Shown: positions 18,084 to 27,181 of the stretch, piece after piece
Position numbering within the stretch: the first letter of the stretch is position 1
How the letters are laid out: each line of letters opens with the position of its first letter
DNA from: Leucobacter sp. OH1287
GTDB taxonomy: Bacteria > Actinomycetota > Actinomycetes > Actinomycetales > Microbacteriaceae
Direction of reading: 5' to 3'
NCBI RefSeq assembly: GCF_003859945.1
Contig: NZ_RQYM01000007.1
Coordinates: 86,909-150,908 of the forward strand
DNA: 64,000 nucleotides
The notes under the pieces: model-generated
Database searches by the model: none
What the model saw: the letters and a program-made list of their open reading frames with translations, nothing else
Told to the model about the DNA's origin: nothing
Made by a program: the position numbers and the translations under genes

Positions 18084-19177
18084 GATACCCTCACTCGGGG
18101 GTCGATAACTCCGTAGAGCACGTCAACGAGGAAGTTGAGTCCGATGTAGACAATGCCCACGATCAAACCCACACCCATAATCGCTGGCAGATCCAGCTTG
18201 GTTGCGGCGGCGAATGAGTACTGCCCGATCCCGTTCCAGTTGTACACCTTCTCAACCAGCACTGTGCCGGAGAGAAGTGAGCCGAACGCGAGACCCAGAA
18301 CCGTGATAATCGGTACCGTTGCCGCACGCAGCACATACCCGAAGGTGACGGTGCGTTTCGGCAGACCTTTTGCTTTTGCTGCACGCACAAAATCAAGGTC
18401 GAGCACCTCAAGCACCGCGGAGCGAGCAAACCGGGTGAGCAGTCCGATCGTGTAGAGCGCCAAAACCGATGCGGGCAGCACCAGGTGGTAGATAGCGTCC
18501 CAGAACACATCAAACTGACCGGTGAGCAGCGCATCAACCGTGTAGAGGCCGGTTATGTGCGGCGGTGGGATTAGCACCGGATCAAGCCGACCGGATCCGG
18601 GGAAAATCCCGAGCAGGAAGAAGAACACGTAGTAGACAACCAGCGCGAGCCAGAACGTTGGCCAGGATAGCCCGATCAGGCTGACCACGCGGATAATCTG
18701 GTCCGCCAAGCGCCGCCTGCGCAGCGCCGCCCAGAGGCCCAAACCAACCCCGACAAGAGCCGAGAAAACGATCGCTGCGAGCGCGAGCTCAATGGTTGCG
18801 GGGAATGCTTCGGCAAGCTCCTCAGCAACCGGCTGTCGAGTCTGGTTTGACTCCCCCAGATTGCCCTGGACCAGGTTGCCGAGGTAGGTTGCGTACTGCA
18901 CCGGTAGCGGCTGGTCGAGGCCGCGATCCGCTCTGAATTTGGCAACGATTTCGGGATCCGCTGCCGCCTGCTCACCCAGAGCTGCCTGCACCGGATCGGC
19001 AGGCACCAGGTTGGTGAGCGAGAATGTGACGAGGGTAACCCCGAACACCAGCAGAATTGAAAGCCCCAAGCGCACACCGATGTATCGCAGCAGCGGTGGA
19101 ATACCGCGTCGCTGTTTTTCTGGTGTGCGCTCTAGGGTTTCAAGCGCAACTGTGTCAGTTGATGAGCGCAAGGTCAA
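18080..19177 (-). CDS. ABC transporter permease, DppB type
   Basis: Permease of the second importer, 365 residues including an N-terminal cytosolic extension of about 30 residues before the first helix. The coupling region is FVRAAKAKGLPKRTVTFGYV and the C-terminal VEKVYNWNGIGQYSFAAA matches DppB proteins. The TTG at 19177 overlaps the end of the binding-protein gene by 23 nt in another frame. Later starts cannot be excluded because no clear ribosome binding site is seen. Confidence 0.88.
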   Translation of the reverse strand: MTLRSSTDTVALETLERTPEKQRRGIPPLLRYIGVRLGLSILLVFGVTLVTFSLTNLVPADPVQAALGEQAAADPEIVAKFRADRGLDQPLPVQYATYLGNLVQGNLGESNQTRQPVAEELAEAFPATIELALAAIVFSALVGVGLGLWAALRRRRLADQIIRVVSLIGLSWPTFWLALVVYYVFFFLLGIFPGSGRLDPVLIPPPHITGLYTVDALLTGQFDVFWDAIYHLVLPASVLALYTIGLLTRFARSAVLEVLDLDFVRAAKAKGLPKRTVTFGYVLRAATVPIITVLGLAFGSLLSGTVLVEKVYNWNGIGQYSFAAATKLDLPAIMGVGLIVGIVYIGLNFLVDVLYGVIDPRVRVS

Positions 19178-20732
19178 TGTTCCAAACCGGGTTGGTTACC
19201 ACGTTCTTGATTGACTTGCTTGAGACAACGCTCTGCGCTGGCTGCAACAGTGGAATGAACGGTCCTGACTCGCTCTGGTAGCGCTGCCATTCCTGGAACG
19301 CTGCCTCACGACCGTCGTCGCTTGCGCTTTGCGCTGCGGTTGCGAGCTCAACAGCCTTAACGTCGGCTGTCTCAGCCCAGCCTGCGCGCAAGCCCACTAG
19401 CTGCCCTGGAGAGAACACCAGGTAGTTTGATGGGTGAGGGAAGTCTGGTCCCCAGTACCACAGGCCGATTGTTTCGGTGCCGCCGCGGTATGCGTCAAGC
19501 TCGGTTGCAACCGGTGCTGGCGCGAGTTTAATCTCGATGCCAACCTCTTTCAGCTGTGCCTGCGCACTCTCTGCGATGCTGGTGAATGATAGACCCTGCA
19601 CGGTGACATCGTTCGGGAAGTTGAGGGTAACAGGTTCACCCTTGTAGCCGGATTTAGCTAGCGCTGCTTTGGCGCCGTCAAGGTCTCGCTTGTTGCCGTC
19701 AGAGGCGTCGAGCGCGCCGAGGAAGATGGACGGGATCGGCCCTCCTGGGCGAGCTGCTCCCTCTCCCGCGAGCGCAACGATCTTGTCGTAGTCGATGCCG
19801 AGCTTCACGGCCTTAAGGAAGTCAGGGTTGCTTGTCCACTGGTTGATTTCACTGTTCTGGTTGAGGAACAGGAAGATCATGTACTGTGAAGCTTCACTTG
19901 TGATGTTAACGTTGGCGTTAGCGAGTTCCGCAACCTGATCGGGGTTCAGGTCGAGTGCCACCTGGGATTCACCCTTCTCAATGTTTAGTTTCTGGGTTGG
20001 TCCTTCGACGTTGCGCAGCACGATCCGCTCGTATGCTGGTTTATCACCGCTGTATTTTGGATTGGCGGTGAGCACAACCTGTTTAGTGGCGTCGAATGAT
20101 TCCAGCAGATACGGGCCGGATCCGGCTGATTCACCGTTGAGGAACTTCTCTGCCGCGTCTGACTCGTCTGTTGTGCCGCCTGCCTCAGTGACCACTTTCA
20201 TGTTAACGACGCTGAGCGCCCCGTTTGGCAAAATGTACGGCAGCTCTGGTTTCGGCGTCTCACTTGTCAGCGTGAGCGTTTTGTCGTCAACCTTCTCTAC
20301 AGTCACGCCATCAAGCAAGAATGACGGGTTGCCCTTGATCCCCTGCAGTCGCTGCAGCGAGAACACTGCGTCATCAACCGTCACCGGGCTGCCGTCAGAG
20401 AATACGTTGCCGTCTTTCATTGTCAGGGTTAGCACGGTGTTGTCTTCGTTCATCTCATAGCTAGCGAGGCCGTCAACCGGCTTCGTCACGTCGGATCCCT
20501 CGAAGGTGAGCAGGGTTTGGTAGAGCGCCTTCACCAGGATCTGCCCGGTTGGCTCGTATGAGCGGTTGGGGTCAGCGGTTTTCAGGTCGAATGAGGTGTC
20601 GACCACGAGTGATTTACCTGAGGCGGATCCACCACCGCCGTTGTTCGCGGTGCCGGCGCAGGCGCTGAGCGCGAGACTACCCGCCAGCAGCAGCCCGAGT
20701 GTTGCAAGTGAGCGTTTTAACGAAAACCTCAT
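19155..20732 (-). CDS. Substrate-binding lipoprotein, SBP family 5
   Basis: Binding protein of the second importer, 525 residues. A basic N-terminus and a lipobox LSAC give a lipidated cysteine at about residue 25. The body is of the SBP_bac_5 type (DLKTADPNRSYEPTGQILVKALYQTLLTFEG). The ATG has GGGAG at 8 nt. It opens a five-gene transporter operon that ends in the ABM gene, and it faces an Lrp/AsnC regulator across a 326-nt spacer, which suggests control by that regulator. Ligand unknown. Confidence 0.9.
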   Translation of the reverse strand: MRFSLKRSLATLGLLLAGSLALSACAGTANNGGGGSASGKSLVVDTSFDLKTADPNRSYEPTGQILVKALYQTLLTFEGSDVTKPVDGLASYEMNEDNTVLTLTMKDGNVFSDGSPVTVDDAVFSLQRLQGIKGNPSFLLDGVTVEKVDDKTLTLTSETPKPELPYILPNGALSVVNMKVVTEAGGTTDESDAAEKFLNGESAGSGPYLLESFDATKQVVLTANPKYSGDKPAYERIVLRNVEGPTQKLNIEKGESQVALDLNPDQVAELANANVNITSEASQYMIFLFLNQNSEINQWTSNPDFLKAVKLGIDYDKIVALAGEGAARPGGPIPSIFLGALDASDGNKRDLDGAKAALAKSGYKGEPVTLNFPNDVTVQGLSFTSIAESAQAQLKEVGIEIKLAPAPVATELDAYRGGTETIGLWYWGPDFPHPSNYLVFSPGQLVGLRAGWAETADVKAVELATAAQSASDDGREAAFQEWQRYQSESGPFIPLLQPAQSVVSSKSIKNVVTNPVWNIDLALIN

Positions 20733-20859
20733 TGATTTCTCCCATCAGCGGGGCACCTGCGGCTGCGGGCACCCGTGGTTAAAGTGATGAAACACCTGAC
20801 ACGCTGCCTGCTCCGTCTGGTTGAGCGGAGAGCCGCTGTTTAGCGCCTCATTACACTCC

Positions 20860-20885
20860 CCGTAGTTGTTCTACGGATTGTTCTA
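20860..20885. promoter_or_regulatory. Candidate Lrp/AsnC operator in divergent spacer
   Basis: The 20733-21058 spacer holds no gene. It contains CCGTAG (20860-20865) and CTACGG (20871-20876) as perfect inverted arms overlapping two TTGTTCTA direct repeats (20866-20873 and 20878-20885). Another inverted pair, GGAACT (20932-20937) and AGTTCC (20971-20976), lies nearer the regulator gene. Multiple phased half-sites are usual for Lrp-family octamers. The assignment rests on position and symmetry. Confidence 0.4.
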
Positions 20886-21058
20886 AAATTAGCAATTCTT
20901 CGGCAAAGCTGTCAAAGAAAAGTCGTAATTTGGAACTGTTTGTTTGCAATATGGGCTAAAACCGGCAGAAAGTTCCATTATTATTGGTTTAGATGCCGGC
21001 TTGCTGGACTGATTGCCGGGTCTGGATTGATTGCCGTAAGTCGAAGGAGATAACCACA

Positions 21059-21580
21059 GTGGAACTGGATGACACCCACATTAAAATGCTTGACCTGCTG
21101 CGCCAGGACGCTCGGCTCTCAATAGCCGCGCTTGCAAAGCGCCTCAACATTTCCAGGTCCAACGCCTATCAGCGATTTGAGGCACTAAGAACCGCTGGTG
21201 TACTGATGGGCTCAACCGTTGACATTAACTTCGGTGCAGCAGGTGTCGGCGTTGCAGCACTGATTTTTATTTCACTGGATCAAACCCGGTGGGACGAGTT
21301 CCGTGAACGGATCTATGAGCTACCAGAGCTGGAGTATTACGCCGTGACTAGCGGTCAGTACGACTGTATGCTGCTCGTTCGCACCGCCAACATCGCCGGA
21401 ATCCACAAGCTCACCACGGAAACAATCCCCCGCTGGAGTGTGATCCGCGAAACCGAGACTGTGTTCCTGCTCGACGAGGGCTGGTCCCGCGTCGACATTG
21501 AAGGCAGCATCAAGAACGCCGCTGCTGCGCAGCTGCAAACCAACACCACCGGGATGATGCGGTTTAGGCGGACGCGGTAG
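21059..21580 (+). CDS. Lrp/AsnC-family transcriptional regulator
   Basis: DNA-binding regulator of 173 residues with an N-terminal winged helix (LDDTHIKMLDLLRQDARLSI, then AALAKRLNISRSNAYQRFEA) and a C-terminal RAM ligand-binding domain ending in the QYDCMLLVR and ETVFLLDEGW strands. The GTG at 21059 is the start because GAAGGAGA lies 8 nt upstream; a longer frame from 20993 has no such site. Lrp proteins sense amino acids or related molecules. Its divergent position makes the peptide-type importer and ABM gene its likely target. Confidence 0.9.
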   Translation: MELDDTHIKMLDLLRQDARLSIAALAKRLNISRSNAYQRFEALRTAGVLMGSTVDINFGAAGVGVAALIFISLDQTRWDEFRERIYELPELEYYAVTSGQYDCMLLVRTANIAGIHKLTTETIPRWSVIRETETVFLLDEGWSRVDIEGSIKNAAAAQLQTNTTGMMRFRRTR

Positions 21581-21635
21581 GTCGGATTACACCAAATCAG
21601 CGAACAGCTTGATTAATCCTCGAAAGACCGCCGTA

Positions 21636-22595
21636 TTAATATGGCCCGAGGAATCTCTCTCCGTTGTAGTGGATCATGTGGGTTGGGTGGTCCGCACACC
21701 AAACCTCAGACTCCCAAGCGATTTCATCAACGTACTTTCTAAAAGTTCTTCTGTCCGGGAAGCAAGAGACATACACTAATCCGGCTGAAGAGTTCTCAAA
21801 AAGTCTTGCTAATTCAAGCTGACGTTTTGAGTCCACAGGGCCATGCGAGCTAGCTGCTTCGAGTAGAACAAGCCAGTTTTTATCGGGCATGTAGACAATT
21901 AAGTCAGGCATCTTGCCGTGCTGATCAACGACTACTCCAAGCTTCGATAACGCTTCTTCTTCAAACAACGCCCACTTGCTGTCAGCATCGCCAATATAGA
22001 GCACCTGTCCCCCAGGTGTGAAACGCGGGCAGAAATTATCGACCATCTCTTTCAAAAGCACATTTTGGCCACCCGGAGACAGCGTCAAATTCTTTCCACC
22101 TGGCAGTACCAGCGGGATTCGATCCATTTGCCTTTCGGCGGCAAAAATTGTTTTCAATCCCGGAAGCTCTCTAGTGTAAATAGGGAGTCCGGCTTCCCAT
22201 TCTTCCCTGCCATAACTTCTAAGCAGGCTCAACGCTTTGTCAGCGATCTTATAGTTTGTTTTAGGTGAATTGGTAGGGCGTGATGGATCATCCGCATTCT
22301 GCAAAACTAAGTGAGCCTCTACAAATTGATGCAGCGTGTATCTTCTAATTATTTCTCGCGTATTAGGCTTATAGTCTTTTCCGTATTCATCACGGATGAA
22401 ATCCATAATTGCACGAGTTCCAACCAGCTGGTTTGATGACAGCTCCCATGAAGCGCCGGGGCTCAAATTCAGCAGCGCAAGCAAAACAAGCGCTGATCTC
22501 TCATTGCACCTTTCTTGATCCATTCCCAGCATCTCAAGAACATAGCGAGCATTTTCAACCTGTTCATGTGCTAAATCAGGATTATTTGTTTTCAC
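21636..22595 (-). CDS. Type II restriction endonuclease, BsuBI/PstI family
   Basis: A 319-residue protein that I match to the BsuBI/PstI restriction enzymes, which cut CTGCAG. The N-terminal helical half ends in TNSPKTNYKI. The C-terminal half carries the nuclease core, with KMPDLIVY and WLVLLEAASSHGPV consistent with a PD-(D/E)xK site, then YVSCFPDRRTFRKY. It overlaps the methyltransferase gene by 4 nt. Codon use and base composition are visibly more AT-rich than the flanks, a sign of lateral transfer. The exact specificity is inferred from the family. Confidence 0.85.
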   Translation of the reverse strand: MKTNNPDLAHEQVENARYVLEMLGMDQERCNERSALVLLALLNLSPGASWELSSNQLVGTRAIMDFIRDEYGKDYKPNTREIIRRYTLHQFVEAHLVLQNADDPSRPTNSPKTNYKIADKALSLLRSYGREEWEAGLPIYTRELPGLKTIFAAERQMDRIPLVLPGGKNLTLSPGGQNVLLKEMVDNFCPRFTPGGQVLYIGDADSKWALFEEEALSKLGVVVDQHGKMPDLIVYMPDKNWLVLLEAASSHGPVDSKRQLELARLFENSSAGLVYVSCFPDRRTFRKYVDEIAWESEVWCADHPTHMIHYNGERFLGPY

Positions 22596-24073
22596 GCGAT
22601 CAACTCCATCAGTTTTACGCTGGGTTCTTCTGCCCGCGTCAGAGACTGTGCTCCGAGCGACCTCAAAGTTTCCAGGTCGGGAAACCGCATGTTTCTGATA
22701 TCAGTTGCGTTCACTTGGGTATGCCCGGAGAAGGTTCTAAAGAATTTGTCCACAACTTCCGAATTAAGCCAAACGCCCAAACCCTTAGCCAGCAACTCAT
22801 CTAGCGGCTGACCTTTCTGATGAAAAACGTTCAAGTGGTTTTCAAAAGCTACCGGATCAGGGTTTTCGGTTGGGTTCCAGATAGAGGCAACTATCCGACG
22901 CTTTTCTTCTTTGGAGCTAAACCTTTTAACAAGTGTGTACCAGCCAGAGGGCATAAGCAAGGTTTCAGCCTTGGCATCGGCTGGCAAGAACCACTGTGGC
23001 TTTTTGGATACAACTGGCCAAACAACACCACTGCTCTTCATATTGGATGGGTATATAAGCGGTTTCCCGCCCTCGACGGGACGGTGAAATGTAGATTCAC
23101 GCAGACGGAAATCCACTACTTTTCCGGTTGAAACCTCAATGCCAAGATCGTTCAGCGTGCATGGCTGCGAAAGCATTATCTCAGCAACCTTGGTGTCTTC
23201 CCCGTTAGTTGCCAGACGAATAAACTGGTGCGGGTCTCCTGGATGAACGACCTCGCTAAAAGGTACCACTCTCTCACGCGGAACGTCAATTTGGCTTTCA
23301 CTGACTGACAGGGTTACAGAATCTCGAGTCTGGTTTTTTATGCCGGAAAAAATAATATTTTCTTGTAGAACTCCTGTATCAGAAAACACCGTTGACCTTG
23401 AATCAAAAACGTGAATTCTCGATAATCCGAGATGCTTCAAAAAGTGTCTACGAAAATCAACAAAATACGGTCCGTTGAAGAATGACCTTGGGGTAATAGC
23501 CACTAGCTGGCCACCAGTTTTAAGAGAGGCCAGTGATAGCGTCAGAAATGCTGCATACAGGTTAGGAGCGTCTACCCCAAAAATACGCATTGCTTTTCTG
23601 TGGGCACTGTTTACAGGGAGCTTTCCGTACGGTGGATTCTGTATTACGACATCAAAAGAGGAATCCAGATTCAGCTTAGGCATCAGCCCAACCGTTTCAA
23701 GAATGAAATCAGCAGAGACCAACTGCGTGCGTATTCTGCCATTCGAGGAATCCTCAATGTGACGGAGTGTTTCAGATAGAAAAGGAACTACGTCATCATC
23801 CCGCTCAACGGCAACAAAGTCGGCTGCCAAGTCAGGGTAGTCATTAATAATTCGGGCAGCAAGTGCTGCTGTGAGCACTCCTGTTCCTGCGCCGGGATCA
23901 AGGATCTTGATGTGCCCTGAGTCAGGCAAAACCACCATCGAAGCAATCAGAGATGCTGCACTAGCGGGCGTGAAGAATTGCCCCAGGTCAGACTGGGTTT
24001 TGGGGTCAAGAACCGTTAACGCCTCTTGCCTCAACCTTTCAGCGGCATCTAAAAGACTGACTTTCATAGCCAT
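22592..24073 (-). CDS. N6-adenine DNA methyltransferase, PstI/BsuBI type
   Basis: Partner methylase of the restriction gene, 493 residues. FFTP is followed by the AdoMet motif ILDPGAGTG (about 57-65) and the catalytic NPPY at 146-149, an order that marks a gamma-class adenine methyltransferase. The C-terminal target-recognition half is less conserved. By family it would methylate the adenine of CTGCAG. Methylase precedes endonuclease in one transcript, so protection comes first. The pair is low in GC and contains no GGATCC, unlike the flanking DNA. Confidence 0.9.
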   Translation of the reverse strand: MAMKVSLLDAAERLRQEALTVLDPKTQSDLGQFFTPASAASLIASMVVLPDSGHIKILDPGAGTGVLTAALAARIINDYPDLAADFVAVERDDDVVPFLSETLRHIEDSSNGRIRTQLVSADFILETVGLMPKLNLDSSFDVVIQNPPYGKLPVNSAHRKAMRIFGVDAPNLYAAFLTLSLASLKTGGQLVAITPRSFFNGPYFVDFRRHFLKHLGLSRIHVFDSRSTVFSDTGVLQENIIFSGIKNQTRDSVTLSVSESQIDVPRERVVPFSEVVHPGDPHQFIRLATNGEDTKVAEIMLSQPCTLNDLGIEVSTGKVVDFRLRESTFHRPVEGGKPLIYPSNMKSSGVVWPVVSKKPQWFLPADAKAETLLMPSGWYTLVKRFSSKEEKRRIVASIWNPTENPDPVAFENHLNVFHQKGQPLDELLAKGLGVWLNSEVVDKFFRTFSGHTQVNATDIRNMRFPDLETLRSLGAQSLTRAEEPSVKLMELIA

Positions 24074-24183
24074 TCAATCGTACCCCACCTAGTCAGGCAA
24101 GAAGGTAAAAAACACAGCCCTAACACTGCCAGTTTCACCGCGGTTAATCGACTAAGAAGCTGTGTAAAAAAGGCCTCAACAGA

Positions 24184-24189
24184 CTATCC
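24184..24189 (+). promoter_or_regulatory. -10 element, leaderless start of the flavin oxidoreductase
   Basis: TATCCT ends 7 nt before the ATG at 24197 with no ribosome binding site between them. The rest of the 24074-24196 spacer holds nothing else recognised. Confidence 0.4.
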
Positions 24190-24196
24190 TTAAACC

Positions 24197-25405
24197 ATGA
24201 GCATTTTCACTCCGTTGCAGCTGCGTGATGTTTTGCTTCCGAACAGGATTTGGATGGCTCCGATGTGCATGTACTCGGCGAATCCAGCAAACCCAGAGCA
24301 ACCCACGGAGGCTATCCCCCAGGTTACTCAACACGCTGCTGATGCACCAAACACCCCAAACGATTTCCACATCGCCCACTATTGGAGCCACGCTGCTGGC
24401 GGTGCCGGAATGGTGATGGTTGAGGCGACCGCGATAACCCCCGCTGGCAGGATCACCCCGTTCGATTTGGGGCTCTGGAGTGAAGAACAAATCCCTGCGC
24501 ATCGCCGTCTCACCGAGGCGATCAAAGCAGCAGACGGGGTTCCTGCGATCCAACTCTCACACGCTGGCCGCAAGGCCAGCACCGCACCCCCATTGCACGG
24601 TGGAAAGCCGCTGCGGCCGGGCAGCGGGGATCCGCTAAGCGAGCTTGGCTGGCAAACCGTTGCGCCGAGCCCGGTTCCCTTCGCGAACTTCCCCACCCCA
24701 CAGGCGCTAGATAAAGCAGCGATTAACGACGCGATCGCCGATTTTGTGAAGTCAGCAGAGTATGCGATCGCCGCGGGCTACGAGGTGCTTGAGCTGCACG
24801 GCGCGCACGGATACCTGCTGCACCAGTTCCTCTCACCGCTCAGCAACCACCGTGATGACGAGTTCGGCGGCTCGCTCGAGAACCGGATGCGCTTCCCGCT
24901 CGCGGTTGTTGAGGCGGTGCGCCAGGTGATGCCCGAGGGCATGCCGCTGCTGCTCCGGGTTTCCGCAACCGACTGGGTAAACGACCGGCCAGCGTGGGAT
25001 TTGCCGCAAACCATCGAGTTCGTCACCGCCGCACACAAGCTCGGCGTCGACCTCGTCGACGTGTCAAGCGGCGGGCTCGAAATCATCCCCATCCCGTCCG
25101 ACGAAGACTACCAAACCTCGCTCGGCCTGAAACTACGCGCGGCAACGCCCGACAGTCTGCTCGTCAGCAGCGTCGGCAGAATCGACACAACCGAGACTGC
25201 CACACGGCTGCTCGCTCACGCAGGCGAGGGTGCCACTGACTTCGTGGGGCGCGGATCCGCCAACGACGATTCAACCCTCGATGCGGTCTTTATTGGTCGC
25301 CAACTGCTGCGTGATGCCTGGTGGCCGAACCGGATCGCAGCGGAGCTCGGCGAGCCAGCCCGCAACATTGTGCAGTATCAGCAAGGGATCGGGCGGCCGC
25401 GCTAA
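24197..25405 (+). CDS. NADH:flavin oxidoreductase, old yellow enzyme family (YqjM-like)
   Basis: FMN-dependent ene-reductase of 402 residues with a TIM-barrel fold. The N-terminus LFTPLQL-like stretch, NRIWMAPMCMYSA with the Cys of YqjM-type enzymes, the QLSHAGRKAS flavin-contact region, and the substrate-binding HGAHGYLLHQFLSPLSNHR are all present. The catalytic Tyr-type region and the FVGRG phosphate-binding end follow. A Pro/Thr-rich insertion (residues 28-50) is longer than in Bacillus YqjM. Physiological substrate unknown; such enzymes often handle electrophilic enones. Confidence 0.9.
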   Translation: MSIFTPLQLRDVLLPNRIWMAPMCMYSANPANPEQPTEAIPQVTQHAADAPNTPNDFHIAHYWSHAAGGAGMVMVEATAITPAGRITPFDLGLWSEEQIPAHRRLTEAIKAADGVPAIQLSHAGRKASTAPPLHGGKPLRPGSGDPLSELGWQTVAPSPVPFANFPTPQALDKAAINDAIADFVKSAEYAIAAGYEVLELHGAHGYLLHQFLSPLSNHRDDEFGGSLENRMRFPLAVVEAVRQVMPEGMPLLLRVSATDWVNDRPAWDLPQTIEFVTAAHKLGVDLVDVSSGGLEIIPIPSDEDYQTSLGLKLRAATPDSLLVSSVGRIDTTETATRLLAHAGEGATDFVGRGSANDDSTLDAVFIGRQLLRDAWWPNRIAAELGEPARNIVQYQQGIGRPR

Positions 25406-25415
25406 GCCCGCGAAC

Positions 25416-25512
25416 ATACACAACTTACACGTCAAAATACACAACTTACATACCAACATGCACATTAAGCAGTCAAACATACATACAACATGCGGCTCAA
25501 AGTGTAAGATAG
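25416..25512. promoter_or_regulatory. Operator-like repeats and leaderless promoter before the AlbA_2 regulator
   Basis: ATACACAACTTACA occurs twice (25416-25429 and 25437-25450), 21 bp apart, or two helical turns. Related CATACATACAACATG and an inverted copy (GTGTAAG, GATGTATGTTG) continue to the start codon. TAAGAT at 25505-25510 lies 6 nt before the ATG at 25517. The array fits autoregulation by the downstream DNA-binding protein. Confidence 0.55.
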
Positions 25513-25516
25513 ATGT

Positions 25517-27181
25517 ATGTTGCAGTTATCAGGTATCCCCGACCGTTCAGAACTCAAGGCAGTTATTGATCATCTGCGCAAAGTTGGAGCAGACACTAGA
25601 GATGTCGAGGTAAAAGCTGCCGGTGGTGGCTTCCCGAAGAGCCTGCTGCACACCATCTCAGCCTTCTCAAATACTCAGGGGGGATTGATCATCCTCGGCC
25701 TCGACGAAAAGACCAATTTTGAGCCAACACCTGATTTTAAAGCTGGCGCAACTCGCAAAGCATTGGAGGATGCTTGCTCCAACAAGATCCACCCAGCAGT
25801 AAACGCTGAAATAGTTGAGGCGCCGTTCGCAGACACTGTTCTACTGCTTGCTTGGATTCCTGAGCTGCCCATAAACCTCAAACCCGCTTATATTGTCACC
25901 GCTGGCCAGTACGCTGGTTCATATAAGAGGCTGGGTGACGGCGATCACAAACTCAGCAACTACGAAATTGATCGCCTGCTTGAAAACCGCAGCCAACCCT
26001 TCTGGGATCGGGAGGTTGTACCGCGGGCAACACTCACGGACCTTGACAGCCAGCTGCTGGAGCAACTGTTGGAGCGTGAGCGCCGACTCAAGCCTCGCAA
26101 CTTTGCGAGCCTGTCTGACGAGGATTGCCTGCGCAGGCTCAACATCATCGACTTTGACATGGTTGGCGAGTTGCGTCCAACGCTCGCAGGTTTGCTCGCG
26201 CTCGGCAGCTACCCGCAGCAGTTCTTCCCGCGGCTTAACATCACCTTCACCGCATACCCAGGAACTGACAAAGCATCCGCCCCGGGATCACCGCGATTTC
26301 TCGATAATCGAAGAATCGACGGCTCGATCCCGGTAATCCTAGAAGAAACCCTCTACGCTGTCGCCCGCAACAGTCGCACCGGCGCAGTCATCGTGGACGG
26401 CTTCCGCCAAGACCTGCCCGATTTTCCTCACGATGCCGTGCGCGAGGCAGTGGTTAACGCGCTAATGCACCGCGACTACTCCCCCGAGGCTCGCGGCAGC
26501 CAGGTGCAGGTTAATCTCTACACTGACCGCCTCGAAATCCTCAACCCTGGCGGACTATACAGCATTGTCACCCTCGAAGCTCTCGGTGCCACAGGGCTCA
26601 GCGCAACCCGCAATCAGGCGCTCTCCAACATCCTAGAGAGCACGCCGTTTGAAAATGGGTTTGTCGCCGAAAATCGTGGATCCGGCTACTCCGCGATCCT
26701 CACCGAACTACAGCGCGCAATCCTCCCACCGCCGATCCCCGAATCAACACTCACCTACTTCTGCCTCACTTTCCCACGCCGCGGAGCAGCAAGCCCAGAG
26801 CCGCCGCAAGAAACCAGCGCGGCTAAGGATCGGATCCTAACACACCTCGCAAAAGTCCCCAGCGCCACGGCTAAAGATGTCGCAGCCTCTGCAGATATCG
26901 CCGTCAGTACCGCCCGGGCGACGCTGAGTAAACTTGTGAAGGCGGGGCAGATTGAGATGCTCGAACCGCCGAAAAGCCCGAAACAGCGTTACCGTCTAAC
27001 CAGGCGCCCGCCTAGCACCGAACCCGCAACAGCACCCAGCCGACCACCCCGCAGCAACTCACCAGCCGACCACCCCGCGGCAGCACCCCAGCCGACCACC
27101 CCGCAGCAGCTCACCCGCGGCTGCTCCCGCGAAATCCCAGTTTCGCAAGGTGCCGGCTCGATAGGCTTGAAGCATGAGTGA
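25517..27181 (+). CDS. AlbA_2/Schlafen-domain transcriptional regulator with ATPase-like and wHTH regions
   Basis: A 554-residue protein of the family often annotated as putative RecG-related DNA-binding. An N-terminal AlbA_2 (Schlafen AAA_4) domain shows VEVKAAGGGFPKSLLHTISA, FSNTQGG and GLDE. The central domain FPHDAVREAVVNALMHRDYS with RLEILNPGGLY is the GHKL-like HATPase_c_4 unit. A winged helix (ATAKDVAASADIAVSTARAT) sits near residue 455. The last 60 residues form a Pro/Ala-rich tail from a roughly 24-bp imperfect repeat. The stop overlaps the hydrolase start by 8 nt. No Shine-Dalgarno; leaderless start likely. Confidence 0.8.
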   Translation: MLQLSGIPDRSELKAVIDHLRKVGADTRDVEVKAAGGGFPKSLLHTISAFSNTQGGLIILGLDEKTNFEPTPDFKAGATRKALEDACSNKIHPAVNAEIVEAPFADTVLLLAWIPELPINLKPAYIVTAGQYAGSYKRLGDGDHKLSNYEIDRLLENRSQPFWDREVVPRATLTDLDSQLLEQLLERERRLKPRNFASLSDEDCLRRLNIIDFDMVGELRPTLAGLLALGSYPQQFFPRLNITFTAYPGTDKASAPGSPRFLDNRRIDGSIPVILEETLYAVARNSRTGAVIVDGFRQDLPDFPHDAVREAVVNALMHRDYSPEARGSQVQVNLYTDRLEILNPGGLYSIVTLEALGATGLSATRNQALSNILESTPFENGFVAENRGSGYSAILTELQRAILPPPIPESTLTYFCLTFPRRGAASPEPPQETSAAKDRILTHLAKVPSATAKDVAASADIAVSTARATLSKLVKAGQIEMLEPPKSPKQRYRLTRRPPSTEPATAPSRPPRSNSPADHPAAAPQPTTPQQLTRGCSREIPVSQGAGSIGLKHE

